NCBI GenBank assembly: GCA_963921425.1
Contig: OY992833.1
Span: 10,457,738-10,521,737, forward strand
Reading direction: 5' to 3'
Length of the DNA stretch: 64,000 nucleotides
Source: Dryas octopetala
Taxonomy: Eukaryota; Streptophyta; Magnoliopsida; Rosales; Rosaceae
Every line of letters starts with the position of its first letter. The first letter of the stretch is position 1. The position numbers and the translations under genes were made by a program. The notes beneath the pieces were generated by a model. It ran no database searches and was not told the DNA's origin. It worked only from the letters and a program-made list of their open reading frames with translations. Below, in pieces: positions 23,290-35,747 of the stretch.

Positions 23290-23942
23290 GGTGATGATGA
23301 ACAATAAAGGTAATATACTGGGAAAATAACCATCAAGAAAGCTCAATTCTAAGCAACTGAGCTTGTTATACTGTAAATTATATTGGAAAGATTTTGGGTC
23401 TCTTTATGTAGAAATTCTATAAATTTCCTTAATAATAGGCTGCGAGACAATTGGAATTCTATTGGAGGCAGGAGTGACTAGGAAATTGATACATAATGTT
23501 ATCCTGACCACCATCATTATGATTGATGCAACAATTAAAAAATGAGAATATTACTTCCTTGTCGTTAGTTTGGGCGTCCTTGAGGGCATAATGTCTGAAA
23601 AGAAGGCTAAGTGGAGAGATTATTATTGTGCATGGAATTTGGGAGGTGCTTGGCAAATGGCAACCAAGCTGGGATTGTGATTAGAGTCTGTCATGACTTG
23701 CAGGCGCTCTTGCAAACGGGTCAGAACAAAGGAAAAACCAAACCACTAAACAAACAACTGAACAGGGTATCAAACACTATGAAATTCAATCTAGCAATCT
23801 TAACTTGGTGTTGGCTACTATTAAAATGCCAGAAAAGAAAAGAAAAGAAAAGCAATCAAGATAAATTCTAATGATGCCTGCTGTCAACCAGCAATTTTTA
23901 ACTATAATAAATTTGTAAATGAAATCATATAATATAATACAC
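23290..23942. other. 3' flank of the plastid-protein gene, no gene seen
   Basis: Short frames exist on both strands but none carries a recognisable motif. Two convergent transcripts (the gene to the left, the PPR remnant to the right) would end here. Confidence 0.4.
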
Positions 23943-25275
23943 TCATGAACTCAACAACTTCATTTCAATTACTTCCTGCCATCGACCAACCCTAGCATAT
24001 TTGTTGGAAACAAGAACATAAACTACACTACGACCAAAAAAAAAAAAAACTACACTACTACCACCATGAGGTTCCAACTCTGTTATGTATCTTCTCACTT
24101 GGTCAGCAAGATCAACATTTTCATATATCTCACAGCCATTTAAGAGAGCTCCCCATATATCAACATTGGGTTCAATTGGCATTTTTTACACTAGTTTTAC
24201 TGCTTCTTCGAAGCGGCCTGCTTGACTCAAAAGATCAACCATGCAGCAATAATGCTCTGCAGTTGGTTCTATGCCGTAAACATTTACCATTGAGACAAAA
24301 TGTCTCTGACCAGACCAACATGGCTATATGCACATAAAACCCCAATATAAGTGATCTGGTCTGGAATAACAATAGCATCCTCTTGCATTCTTCTAAAAGC
24401 ATGCAATGCTTCCATGCCCTGTCCATGCATAGCTAAACCAGTAATCATGCTGGTCCATGCCACCACATCTTTCTTTTACAAGTTGTCAAAAATTCTTTGA
24501 GCAGTTCCTGCATCTCCAGTGCCCATGCTAGTTTAATTTGATCCACATGAACGAAGACTTTTGTCCCAATGCAAAGCCCCCATCTGCGCACAAGAACCTA
24601 TCACACGCATGAAGGGAGCTTGGTCCGGAACAAACCCAGCAACCTGCATATTGATAAAGAGATTAGCCAGGCCATACTGATTATAATCAAAACTTGACCT
24701 GAAGGGATCAAACCCAAGTTGGCGAACACGACTGTGAATCAGTTTTCCCAGTATCAATAACCCTACTTCGAGCACAAGCGACTAAAACATTCATCATAGT
24801 AATCTCATTAGGCTCTACATTCTGAAGCTCCATATCCTTTAACACCCCTACAGCCTCGCTAGTCCGATTGATCCCAACGAACCCGGCAATCAAACTAGTC
24901 CAAGCAACTATATTCCACTTGGGAATAATACCAAACACTTTTGAGTCCTGATTCCATATCTGCACAACAAGCATACATATTAAACAAACAAGTAGAGGCA
25001 TACACGTCCAACTCAAACCCAGTTTTCACAATGCAGTTATGAACACATTTTCCACAATGATAATCAGTGATTTTATTGGAACACGCTTTAAGCACAAATG
25101 GGAATGTGAAATGGTCCGGCAAATAAGCCCTTTGCAGCATTTCTCTATACATTATCATAGACTCAACTGGGTTCTCACTCCTGGAGTAACATCTGATCAT
25201 TGAGTTCCAGATATAGACACTAGGTTGACTAATTTGGTGAAAAACTGACTTGGCATATCTGAGGTATCTGGCCTC
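23943..25275 (-). pseudogene. PLS-class pentatricopeptide repeat (PPR) pseudogene
   Basis: Minus-strand peptides follow the order of a PLS/E-type PPR protein: YAKSVFHQISQPSVYIWNSM, then FVLKACSNKITDYHCGKCVH, NIVAWTSLIAGFVG, NEITMMNVLVACARS, GLANLFINMQVAGFVPD, VAWTSMITGLAMHGQGMEAL, ITYIGVLCAYSHVGLV, and the E-like end PNVDIWGALLNGCEIYENVD. These lie in at least four frames with stops between them, and a poly-A-containing insertion (24034-24060) interrupts the last block. Intact relatives act in organelle RNA editing; this copy cannot. No closely related intact copy is present in the window. Confidence 0.88.
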
Positions 25276-25472
25276 AGAATTAATTTGGTGAATTTAAAAC
25301 ACTATGTTCATTGTTTCACTCAAAGAATAGATGCCATCATTAGGGGAAAAGAATCATATTTGATTGTCTATGAGGAGAAAAAGAATTACAAATGATATTC
25401 CCAAGTAAAGGGGAAAAGAAAAAAAAAAAAAAACAAAAACAAATAAAAAAGACAGTAATTTCTAGCTTTCTC

Positions 25473-26183
25473 TTAGAATGCTCTTCTTCCACTTCTTCTT
25501 CTTCTTCTTGGTGTTCTCCATGTTACAGTCTCCATTACTGGATAACAAGCCCTAATCCTCAAACCCCATTTTTGCAATTCCTCTCTCCTAAACCCCAAAC
25601 CCACCAAAACACCCCAAAGAAAGACCCCAAAAAAACCTCTCTTCTCCCACCACTGAACCAAAGCAATCCCAGATAGACCAAAACCCAAACCCCACCAAAG
25701 CACATTGCTCTCCACCTCTCTTCCAAACAACAAACCCAAACCACAAATCACCAAAATCCCACAAAACAGAAACAGCAATAACAATTTTCTCTTTCTTTTA
25801 CTTCTAAACCCGTCAAAGCCTCCCCCTCCAAAACCCTTCCAAATCCCGAAACCCCCTCCGTCGCCATATCCTCCGCTGATTTCTTCAATAACCAGATCCA
25901 ACGGTGGAGGTAATATTTTGAGGTTCGATGCGATAACGGGCATCAATTGGAGCAAGAATCTTTGTAATCTCAGAGACCCATTTTGGCTTTTGCTCTTCCT
26001 TGCACATACATTCGATTTTTGGGTCTGGGTTGGATGAGAAAGTGGATGCGAGACGCTACAAATGGGAGATTTTGGTGCAAAGATGTCATTTGGAAGCGAA
26101 ATGTTTGTTACAAAGGGGTTGAAGAGGCAAAGCAAGGGTTTTGAGACGAGGGGTTGAGTTTGGAAGAGAAGGATCTTCTGCAT
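25473..26183 (-). CDS. Putative plastid-targeted membrane protein, 236 residues, intronless
   Basis: The ATG at 26183-26181 (MQKILLFQTQPLVSKPLL) opens a 711-bp frame; the same frame continues upstream but this is the best start because a transit-like, Ser/Phe/Pro-rich N-terminus begins here. After a glycine-rich linker (residues 104-126) come three hydrophobic segments at about 134-153 (LLLLFLFCGILVICGLGLLF), 160-178 (VLWWGLGFGLSGIALVQWW) and 184-198. The C-terminus is arginine-rich (RTPRRRRRSGRRAF), encoded by a CTT-type microsatellite. Layout resembles small plant chloroplast envelope or thylakoid proteins of unknown role; location is inferred, not shown. It lies head-to-tail with the PPR remnant on the same strand. 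Confidence 0.7.
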   Translation of the reverse strand: MQKILLFQTQPLVSKPLLCLFNPFVTNISLPNDIFAPKSPICSVSHPLSHPTQTQKSNVCARKSKSQNGSLRLQRFLLQLMPVIASNLKILPPPLDLVIEEISGGYGDGGGFGIWKGFGGGGFDGFRSKRKRKLLLLFLFCGILVICGLGLLFGREVESNVLWWGLGFGLSGIALVQWWEKRGFFGVFLWGVLVGLGFRREELQKWGLRIRACYPVMETVTWRTPRRRRRSGRRAF

Positions 26184-26189
26184 TGTACA

Positions 26190-26640
26190 CTCTGCTCTCT
26201 GCTCTCTGCTCTCAAGTCTCAAGGATGAAAAATAAGAAGAGGTGACCGTTTGAAAGAACAGCCTTAGTGGTTTTTCTTGACAAAAAAAACAAAAGATAAT
26301 TACAGTTAAATCACAGATTACTTTCATAATTTGCAAAAACATTTTATAATTTAGGAAATGGTTAGCAGAATTAAATTTTAAATTTTGTTTAGGAGGAATA
26401 AGTTTATTAAACTGCCCTTTTTGGGAGTAGACGTCAACAGTGATGCATTCCCCAGTGGTAGCATGGAAGTGACCCGTACCGTATACTAGTTTAATAAAAA
26501 AATTATATTATATTATATAATTATATTATTATTTATTATTTTTGTTATATTTAAAATTTAATAGTGTTTTTTTATAATTTAATATTGTAATGTAATATGA
26601 TGAATTTTAATAATTTCATTTATATTATATTATAATGTAA
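26190..26640. other. AT-rich intergenic stretch
   Basis: 26480-26640 is almost pure A/T (TTATATTATATTATA type). No gene or structured element was recognised. Confidence 0.5.
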
Positions 26641-26877
26641 ACTATTAAAAACACCCTATTTTGATATACATTAATTCAAAACCTCCAATCTTTATTAAAC
26701 TATTTCAAAACCCCCTGTTAACACTTAATATCTCTCTAAACCCCCTAGTCAACTTCTAATAAGAAAAGTTTGACTTTAATTTTTTTAAATATACCAGGTT
26801 TACCCCTGTTTTGTTTTCCTACATCAACAACATTAATTACCGTACCGTTTTTTTAGTTACCCCTGTTCTTGCGCTTG

Positions 26878-26960
26878 CGATGTTCATCGTGAGCTTGAAT
26901 CTTCATCATGAGCTTGAATCTTCATCATCGTGAGCTTGAATCTTCATCGTGAGTTTCTTC
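26878..26960 (+). repeat. Short tandem repeat GTGAGCTTGAATCTTCATC
   Basis: Four units of about 18-24 bp of the type GTGAGCTTGAATCTTCATC near the left end of the ULP1-MULE. Confidence 0.85.
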
Positions 26961-27360
26961 ATCTTCATATGCGATTCTCTTCGTGCGATTCGTGAGCTTG
27001 AGATCGGATTCTGCGGGGTGTTTTCTGTGATCGGGGGAGGTCTTCATCGGATTTTGGAGTAATTGAATCTGCGCGAGCTTGTTATCGGATTGTTCGGGGT
27101 GTTGTGATCGGATTGTTCTGATTGTGATCGAGAGGTTTTCATCGGAGCTTAGTAGACCAAATTTGATTACTGTGAGTTCTTGTAAATTTCAATTGATTTA
27201 CAATTTCTGTGTGTGATTTAGTTACAATTTGTTTGAGTGATTCAGTTTCAATTTCTGGGAGTAATTTAGTTACAGCTTTAGTGGTTGAATTTAGGTTTGT
27301 TGATTTATTTAGATGTAATATCAACTTAGTCAATTGATATCAAAACCTTAAAGAGAATAA

Positions 27361-27525
27361 TTCAGTTTCACTGTAGGAATTATGTTGAAATTCAGTTTCA
27401 GTGTACCAATTATGTTGAAATTCAGTTTCAGTGTAGCAATTTTGTGGAAATTCTGTTTCACTGTAGGAATTATGTTGAAATTCAGTTTCAGTGTAGCAAT
27501 TCTGTGGAAATTCAGTTTCAGTTAC
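27361..27525 (+). repeat. 30-bp tandem repeat built on TTCAGTTTCAGTGTA
   Basis: Six motif copies start at 27363, 27393, 27423, 27453, 27483 and 27513, exactly 30 bp apart. They precede the transposase start and probably lie in its 5' untranslated region or first intron. Confidence 0.95.
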
Positions 27526-27711
27526 ACTTGTGTTTTTTCTTTGTTTGTTTTATTTTAAGTCAGAAATTGAAACTGATATTGCCTAAACTTATTAAGAAAT
27601 TGAATTGCAATACTGATTATGTTGTTCTGTTTTAACAGTTTCAATTGATTTTATTTTGTTAGTCAGTGTTTACTTACCTTTTTGTTTTATGTTTTCTTAT
27701 CATGTAGCTTA

Positions 27712-30398
27712 ATGGATGTTGGTGTGATTTCAAGAGTTACTTGTGACAGTAAGTCAGTTCTTTTGTCATTGTTTTCCGGTGTTACCTATGAATGGATTTG
27801 TAGTGAAGTAATAAAGAGATTCAATCATTTGAAGGCAGGGCAATTTAGGTTATCTTACTCTTTACCGGATCTTGAAAGTTGCAAATTGGAATGTGATATG
27901 GATGTTCACTTGATGTTAGCTTCTTTGCCTTTGTTTAAACTTTCATATGTTGATATACTTGTGAATCACGATGGTGTTCTTGTTGAGTATGTTGCTTGTA
28001 GTGCTCCTAGTACATCATCTAAAGATACAAGTGCTAGTGAAGTCTCTTATACAAGAAAGAAAGGTGCAAGTTGTTCATCTTCTGAAGACTTTGAGAGTTT
28101 GATTGATCCGAATCAGTATTTAGGTGATTTTGGAACTGCTGAAACCAAAAGTTATCTATCGAAAGAGTGGGAAGGTTATATTGATCATGTTGGACAAAAA
28201 TTTGAGGGCGGTGTAGCTGAATTTCGTTTGAAATTGGTGAAATATGCTGTTCAGATGAGATTCAAATTTGTATATGCGAAGAATGACAAAGATCGGATTA
28301 TAGTTGAATGTTTTGAGAAGAATTCACACGGTTGTAAATGGCGTGTGTATGCAGTGTTATGTAAAGCAAATGGATTTTGCTATATTCGTACTATGAATAA
28401 TCAGCATACATGCCGTGGAGTTGTTCGTGAGACTAAAGGTAAGATGATGAGTTCACGAATTGTATCATCAATTGTGAAAGATGAGCTTCGTTTGAAGCCA
28501 TCTTTGAGACCTATTGACATTGTGCAGGAACTGAAACTGAACTATGGTTTGGATATCAGTTATCAAAATGCATGGAAAGGTAAAGAGATGGCAAAGCTTC
28601 TTGTTCATGGTGATGAGGAGGCCTCTTTTCAAAAGTTAGCTTGGTACGTTGAAGCTGTGAAGATTTCAAATCCAGGCACACATTGTGTTTTACAGTTGGA
28701 TGAGTCAAGTGGTCGGTTTCAGAGATTTTTCATTTCATATTCTGCATGTATTCAAGGATATAGATGGTGTCTTCCCATGGTTCATGTTGATGGAACTTTT
28801 TTGAAAGGGAAGTATTTGGGTCATTTGCTTGCTGCAAATGGAAGGGATGGTGATAAAGGTACGTCTTTTTTTTTTAGTTGCCGTTGTTTATTGATTTCGT
28901 TGCTTCCTTCCTCGATTTTTAAGGGTAAATCCCTATTTGTGATCCAATCTCCTCCTAGGGTATAGAATGGGCTTGGTGGAGGCATTATGTTAGGGTTTAG
29001 CTACGGGATTTTGGGCGGAGCCCAAAATCTCGTAGCTAAACCCTAACATAAATGCCGACAAACCAGGTATTTGTAATATTGAAACTTTTAATTGACTTAA
29101 TTATATATGGCTCTAAAGATATTAATTCAGTTCAGTGTAGGAATTTTTTGGTAGATCAGTTTCAGTGTACCAATTCTGTGAAAATTCAGTTTCAGTCTAA
29201 TATGGCAGTGAAAGTTAAAAAATAGAAAGATTGAGTTTATTTGACTTGGTTACAGTTACAGTTCAGTAAATTATCATATTTTATTCTTTTGCTTTATTAG
29301 TTACACTTCGGCTTTTTCTTTGTTTGTTTTATTTATTTTTCTGTAGGTATATTTCCTCTTGCTTATGCTATTGTGGATTCTGAGTCTGAAGACAATTGGA
29401 CTTGGTTTTTTGAAAATTTGTATCAAGTTTTGGCACCCCAAGGTCGTACAGTTACATTCATTTCAGATCGTAATCCTGGCTTGTTAGAAGGTGTTAACCG
29501 TATTTTTCCTTCCTCACCTCATGCATATTGTTATTTTCATTTGGTAGGAAATTTGAAAAATAAGTTGCCTGTGAAAGTAGTTGGTAAATATTTGAGAGAA
29601 CGTGTTCTGAATTTATTCATGAAATGTGCATATGCGCCAACGGTTGAGATTTTTGACAAACATTTGGCTGATTTGGAAAAAGAAGGGCATGACAATGCTA
29701 AGAAATTCTTAGAGAGCATTCCGTTTGAACATTGGGCGTGTGCTTTTTTTAAAGGTAATCGGTATGGGGTTATGGCAAATGGCTTATCTGAGTCTTTTAA
29801 TTTTTGGATCCTCAAGTTTCGTTCATTGCCCATATTTGAAATGGTTGATGGTATTAGAGTTCAAATAATGGAAACTATGGACAAAAGAAGGACTGAGGCT
29901 AGTAGTTGGCATAATGTTCTTTGTCCTAAAATGGATGAGATGTTGAGGAAGTATATGGAAGTGGGTAGGCATTGGAAGATTGCCCGATCATATGATTCTG
30001 TTTATGAGGTGTTCGGTCCACATTCTGTTTTAGTTGATTTGAACTCCAACTTTTGTACTTGTCGTAGATGGAAAATTGAAGGGTTCCCTTGTGCTCATGC
30101 TCTTGTAGCAATTCAAAGAGAGGGTAAAAATGTCTATGATTACATTGAAGACGAATTTAAATCTGGTTACTATAGGAATTCCTATGCAGCTGCAATTCTT
30201 CCCATTCCTGATATTGAGATATCTGCTTATGATGCTTCTGATTTTGTTATTCCTCCTTTTACAAAGAGGCCTCCTGGAAGACCAAGATCAACGAGGTATA
30301 AGTCTATTGGAGCCAGTTCAAGATCTATTAAATGTGGTAGATGTGGTAAAGTTGATGGCCACAATAAGAAAACATGTACTGCTCCTTTGAGGAATTGA
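27712..30398 (+). CDS. MULE transposase (mudrA-like), apparently intact
   Basis: Exons 27712-28858 and 29347-30398 join in frame (intron ends GTACGT and CTGTAG) to give 732 residues. The start MDVGVISRV follows a splice acceptor-like CATGTAG. Domains: PB1-like N-terminus (residues 1-110), MuDR-type DNA-binding region (about 165-240, with C and H in ECFEKNSHGCKWRV and NNQHTC), DDE transposase domain with Asp360 in VHVDGTFLKG and Asp423 in FISDRNPG, a SWIM finger (CTCRRW ... CAHAL, from residue 619) and a CCHC knuckle (CGRCGKVDGHNKKTC, from 712). All expected zinc ligands are present and there is no internal stop. The protein would cut and move the element in the nucleus. The coding region itself contains a copy of the dispersed motif (GAACTGAAACTGAAC near 28529). 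Confidence 0.93.
28982..29056. repeat. Near-perfect hairpin inside the transposase intron
   Basis: The arms 28982-29016 and 29020-29056 pair with one mismatch and one extra base (TTAGGGTTTAGCTACGGGAT / reverse partner) around a 3-base loop. RNA from this intron would fold into a ~36-bp stem. Confidence 0.95.
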
Positions 30399-30734
30399 TT
30401 TCTTTGTTTTTGTAGTTTAGTTTCAGTTTATGAAATTGAATTTAAGGATTTCTTGGAATTATTACATTGAATTAGATTGATGATTCTCGAAATTTTGATT
30501 ATGTAGTCCTGTATTCTTGGATTTTGGAATTTTCAAATGGAATCTGTTTGGTTTTCTTGTTTTTAGTATTTTTTTCGAAGGTGAAACTGTTTTGATATAG
30601 TTTCAGTTGAATATTTTGTATTATTAGGGATTTTGGTTTATGATTGTAGTTGAATGTTATTATCTGACTTATGATACAATTATTATATTCCAGTTGATAG
30701 CTTATTAACAATGAGACTGTTCATTCTCTTGAAA

Positions 30735-30860
30735 CTGAAAAGACGTAACCTCTTTCTCTGAACATGGCAACTGAAACTGTTTTTTAAGTGAAACTGTATT
30801 GTAAGTGAAACTGTTTTGCAAGTGAAATTGTTTTTCAAGAGAAACTGTTTTGTAAAAGTT
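30735..30860 (+). repeat. 16-17-bp tandem repeat AAGTGAAACTGTTTTGC downstream of the transposase
   Basis: Five units of AAGTGAAACTGTTTTGC type at 30772-30858. The core is the reverse complement of the motif in the 27361 array, but with a different period. Confidence 0.9.
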
Positions 30861-31173
30861 GACAAGTGCGTTGGTGTTATTGCGAGTTTTTTGGTCCTAC
30901 AAGCAAAGTTGACAACATTTAAATACAGTTTCAGTTACTTTTAGTGTCCAATTTTAGTTATTGTTTAACAGTTACACTAACTTAATGACCAAGAAGTTTT
31001 TTTTTTTAAAGTGAAATTGTTTAGACATTACAAAAATTACAGAAATAAAAGAACTATTTATATACAAGTAATAAATTTAAGAAATTAGATCAATGTTTGA
31101 ATTTAGCCAAAAATTACAGAAATAAACCAACTACTTATATACAAGTCATAAATATAAAAGTCTCGACATTTTA

Positions 31174-34100
31174 TCAATGTTTGAATTTCGCCATGATATG
31201 ATCAAACTTGTTGTTGGCTTCTGGTCTCTTAACTTTTTTGCCCAATATGTTCAACCAGCTAAGTGGATGATCCATGAACTTCTTCAGGACTTGTATTTTG
31301 AATTTCTGCACATCTGTCTTTGTGAAAGGGTTCTTAAATGGAGCTCCCCTTTGAATTTGCTCTGTGTAGTACATGACTAGGAATCCACAATCATTTCTGC
31401 AATAGACAAGTTACAATTACAGTCAAACTTACAGTTACAGTCATTCCTTTATTCTGAAATATATATTTGCACTTTTTAAAATATGTAATAATACTTACGT
31501 TCCCGATTTTTGCTGGGGACAGTTGTTGTCATCTTCAATTGGCATTTCAATGTTGTGTTCCAACAGCCAAGTCAATGTTACTTTCTCATCCTCATTCAGT
31601 TGCACTTGATATAAGTCATCTAGTTTCTGTTGATTTGCCTGGTTTAGGGAAATTGGACCTATTTGTTTCACTAGATTCTGCCTCCTTGTCCCTTTAGCTA
31701 AATCTTGTGCAGCATTCTTTTTGGATTCTGTGAGGAATTGATCCACGTAATCTTTCTGCATGTTTAAGACAACATATGTCAGTGTAACTGAATGAATCAT
31801 ATGTTAGTGTAATTTAATGTTAATATACATTTTGTTTGTTTCTTACCAAATACTTTGCATTTTCAAAGCATACATCACTTCCGTTCACAATCCTTGATCT
31901 GAGGGAATTGAAATGCGTCCACTTTCTATTCTTCAAGTCAAGCATAAGTAGTGTGAAGTGGCTCTTTTTTGTAGATAGCATAGGAAACAGGAATTTGTCA
32001 TATTTTGGCAAGCGTTGCAACAATTCTTTCAAAAGGAATCCAACGATGCCATTGTCGTTTTTCTCTTCCAAAAATCTCTGATGTTCTCAAGAAAAATAGA
32101 TTTGAATTTGATAAAGCATACATATACACATTTAGAATTAATAGTAGAAATAAATAATGCAGTTTCAGTTCTTACCCAGGCATAAGTACTGAAAATGAAT
32201 GTACCACTTTCTTGTAGCTCTTCTTGCAATAAGTGATTATATGAGTCGACAACCTATGTTTTGTGATGAATTTCAATGTTAGAAATTAGTATTTTAAGGT
32301 ATAAGAAGTATAGAAGAATGAAATTGAGCATGTGTTACTTTCATGCTTTTATCTTACAGTATTTGCCACATCATGCTCTTTGATCAACTGGTCCACATCC
32401 TCGCGTGATACTGTCCATCCAGGTTTACCACACCAAAAGAATTCACTGTTTGATAAAGAAAACAATTTCAGTTACAGTATAAATTCAATTGCAGTGTGAA
32501 GATTCAGTTTCAGTCTAGTATTGCAGTGAAACTTCATATGTAAAAAGATGGAGTTTATTTGACTTACTCAAATTCAGCTTCTTTCCAGTAATATGTGATT
32601 TGTGCTTTCAATTCAGGTTCCATCATCTTGTACACTGCACATCTGCCCCATGGGATTTTTCTCCTCTTTTGATCTACTACTGCTGAATCAACAGTTGCAG
32701 TGGTTTCAACAGTTTCAGTGGTTTGAGTGTTGTCGAGTTCCTCAACATCATCAGGACCCACTTGTGAAATTGGCATTGCAACTTCGGCAGTTTTGATGGT
32801 GGTCCTTGTCTTTTTCTTTCCACAGTCATAATCGAATTCAGGGTACTCCAACTTCTTCCTCTTTCTTTGTTTCATCCGTAATATTGCTGACAGGTTTTGG
32901 ATGAAATGCTTATTTGATATCTTTAATGCCTGGCAGGGAGTTTCAGGAGTATTCTTTTCCTTCAAGAACTCTACCTCTTTGATGAGTTCGTTCTTGATGT
33001 GGATTATTTCACTTTGGATGTCTTCTAGGTTCTTGATCTGAAGCTCTAGGCTGCAGTTCTCAGTCGCTATTGCCAAAAGGTCATTACTCATTCCCTTCAC
33101 TTGTTCATTCAATCCATTTACATGTTCATTTAGAGATGCATTTGTAGCATGCAACATTTGCATCTGAAATTCAACTTCAGAATTTTGTTGTTTTTCAATT
33201 TGCAACATGTGCTTCAGTTCTTCATTTTCTCTATTTTTTTCCTGTAACTGTTCACGAAGTTTGTCAGCTTCCTCTTTCAGCATGTTGAATTGATGTTTTA
33301 GATCATTCCTTTCTCGTGTAAGCTCCTCATTCTCAGTCATTTCTTCTGCCAGCATTTCTTGAGTCGATATTCTTTGATATTCGACTCCATGTGGAACTTT
33401 AATTTGCCTATAATTTTCTTCCCTTTCTCTCAGATAATGATCTTCCAATGAGCCAACAATGTCTCGAAAAACATCATTGCCGCCTGTCTGGTCTCCACCT
33501 TCGACATCTTCATTTTCAGTTGCAGCATCAGATTCAGTTTCAGTTGCACTGCTGTCAAACTCATTCCCTTCTTCTTCATTTTCATCTTCTTCTTCTACAG
33601 GTTCATCCTCATCTTTCTTTTCCTCTTGTTTTTTGTTGTCATTTTTCCCCTTTGCAGTGTCATCCACTTGTTCTTCCTCATCAGATTCAGTTTCTGGAGG
33701 TCCACCTTGCTCTTCTTCCTCATCCTCACTTCCTTCCTCATCATTGCTTTTTCCCTCATCCTCCTCGTCAGATTCAGTTTCAGTGTGTCCACCCTGCTGT
33801 TCTTCCTCATCGTCACTTCCTTCCTCACCATCGCTTTTTCCCTCATCTTTCTCTGCAGCCTCATCCAGTACTTTGTGTTTCTTTTTTGGACCCTCTTGGT
33901 TTGTATTTCTTCGCCTGATCCTTAAGTTCTTTCTTGCCATCTGCATAGTTGCAATATAAGGTATTGCAATAATAGTTACAATACAATAATTTCAGATTCA
34001 GTATAGATAATGTTTTTTTCACTTACCATTTGTACTAATGACATGTCTTCTTCAAAATCATCATCATCATCATCCTCATTACTACTGTCAACATCTTCTT

Positions 34101-35747
34101 CTGCAAACTGCACATTTACATTAGTGTTAGTATCATTGAGAAAACAGTTTCAGTATATTAATAATACAATTACAGCTTAATTAGAATAGAAATTTTTACC
34201 TTTATATCTGCAAGTTTTGTCTTTCTCAAAGCTGCAATCAATTTCAACAAGTCCCACTTTACAATTGTTGGACTCATGTTTTCTCTTCCTTCTATTGGTT
34301 TTATAATTCTAGTTTTCTCACAAAACCAATACTGTGAAGATACAATAAATAAAGATATAGTTACAATCATATCAACATATTGTAAAATAATGTTAATAAA
34401 AAACAGAAAAATGTAATTACGTACCAAAATCATTATAACACATCCACTGACAGAACTGCCCTGTGGACTATTCCTCAAATTATTTCTCAAGAAATCTCTT
34501 ATGGCTCTTGCCCATGCAAACGATTTCATTTTCTTGATGTTTTCTATCGGGGAGACTAAATTCCATGCAAGTGTGTACCCCGAATTTGCAAAGAAGATGA
34601 TAGTTAACATCAAGATAACAATCAGCCTTACCACATCATCCGTTCTGTCTGCTTGAAGGGCTTTTGTAAGTGCATTTTCAGCTTCTTTTTTAGTCACTCT
34701 TATGTCTTCACTGAAATATCTCTTTACAAAACTTGAATCACATCTTGTGCAGCCATAGTTGTCGATTTGTACTTCCTTTCCATGACTTGGCAACCCAAAC
34801 ATCTGTGCAACATCTTCAACTTCAATTGCTTCAAATCTTCCCCCAATTTTGAATTTGTGTGTTCTTGTGTCATACAAGCTGAGGATTTGGTGGATCTGCT
34901 GGTCTGATTTCCTGTGCTCTTTCTTTGTTATTAATCCTCTGTTGCAGGCATCGAAAAAAGTCCAAAAAGGAGTCTGTTTTAACTTGTCCAGATGCTTCTG
35001 CTGTAGACTAGGCTTGATGCTTTCGAGGATATTCAAAAAGCTCACCAGGTTAGATCGATATTGTATACCTGGATTCCTTTTAGCGTCCTTCGCTGGTGAT
35101 TTTTTCTGACTCTATAAATGTTTAAACAGTTACACTTATTAGGATATGCTATGAATTGAAACATGTCAAGGTATACTCAAACATAAGAAACATGTCCAGG
35201 TACATTTCCTAGTCCCATATTCAGTTACATTGCATTTATAGTAAAGTAAAGTAAACATGTGCAAATGGATAATTATGGTGAAACTGTTTATGTGTAAATG
35301 GATAATTATAGTGAATTTATAGCAAGTGAATTTATATCAAGAACAATTATGTGCTTGAAATTAGCTCAGTCAAATGATGAAACCATATTACATTATGCAA
35401 CTTAGTGAAACTGTTTTCTCCTACACTAAGTGAAACTGTTTTCTCCTACACTAAGTGAAACTGTTTCCTCCTAGACTAAGTGAAACTGTTTCCTCCTAGA
35501 CTTGGTTATAGTTACATAAATTTGTGCAACTTGCATAAACTAGGTGAAACTACATCAGTCAAATCACGAAACCATATTACATTATGCAACTTAGTGAAAC
35601 TGTTTCCTCCTACACCAAGTGAAACTATTTCCTCCTACACTAAGTGAAACTGTTCTTATTTAGAAATTGAGTTGCAATTGTTTTTTGTCGTTTTACCTTA
35701 TGTTTCGGTGCTTTGTTTTGTTTTGTTGCTTGCTTCCCCTTTGCCAT
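31174..35747 (-). CDS. Ulp1/SENP-type (C48) cysteine protease gene of the MULE, about 10 exons
   Basis: Exon 1 (35747-35697) starts MAKGKQATKQNK; exon 2 (35111-34425) encodes a domain (KLKQTPFWTFFDACNRG ... VEDVAQMFGLP) typical of plant ULP1-like transposon proteins; a shorter exon (about 34333-34202) follows, then small acidic exons near 34109-34030, and a long exon (about 33946-32570) with acidic repeats, coiled coil (about 33400-32990) and basic patches. The protease domain is spread over the last exons (about 32446-31174): His in KSHFTLLMLD, the acid position in WTHFNSL, Gln in NCPQQKSG and Cys in NDCGFLVMYY. The usual Asp is Asn here. The splice sites I checked are GT-AG. The product would cleave a ubiquitin-like protein, or bind one without cleavage. 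Exon borders of the small exons are approximate. Confidence 0.85.
33600..33870 (-). repeat. Acidic coding repeat in the ULP1-like protein
   Basis: Two ~30-residue units of the form EGKSxxEEGSxDEEEEQGG followed by TESDEE. The TETESD and PETESD steps are encoded by ACTGAAACTGAATC-like DNA, the element-wide motif. Confidence 0.85.
35400..35665 (+). repeat. 25-bp tandem repeat AAGTGAAACTGTTTTCTCCTACACT
   Basis: Four consecutive units at 35401-35500 and two or three more at 35590-35655. It lies in the first intron region of the protease gene. Confidence 0.93.

Noticed and set aside
33448-33959. Plus-strand Ser/Phe/His-rich frames
   Set aside because: They mirror the acidic repeats of the minus-strand ULP1-like gene.
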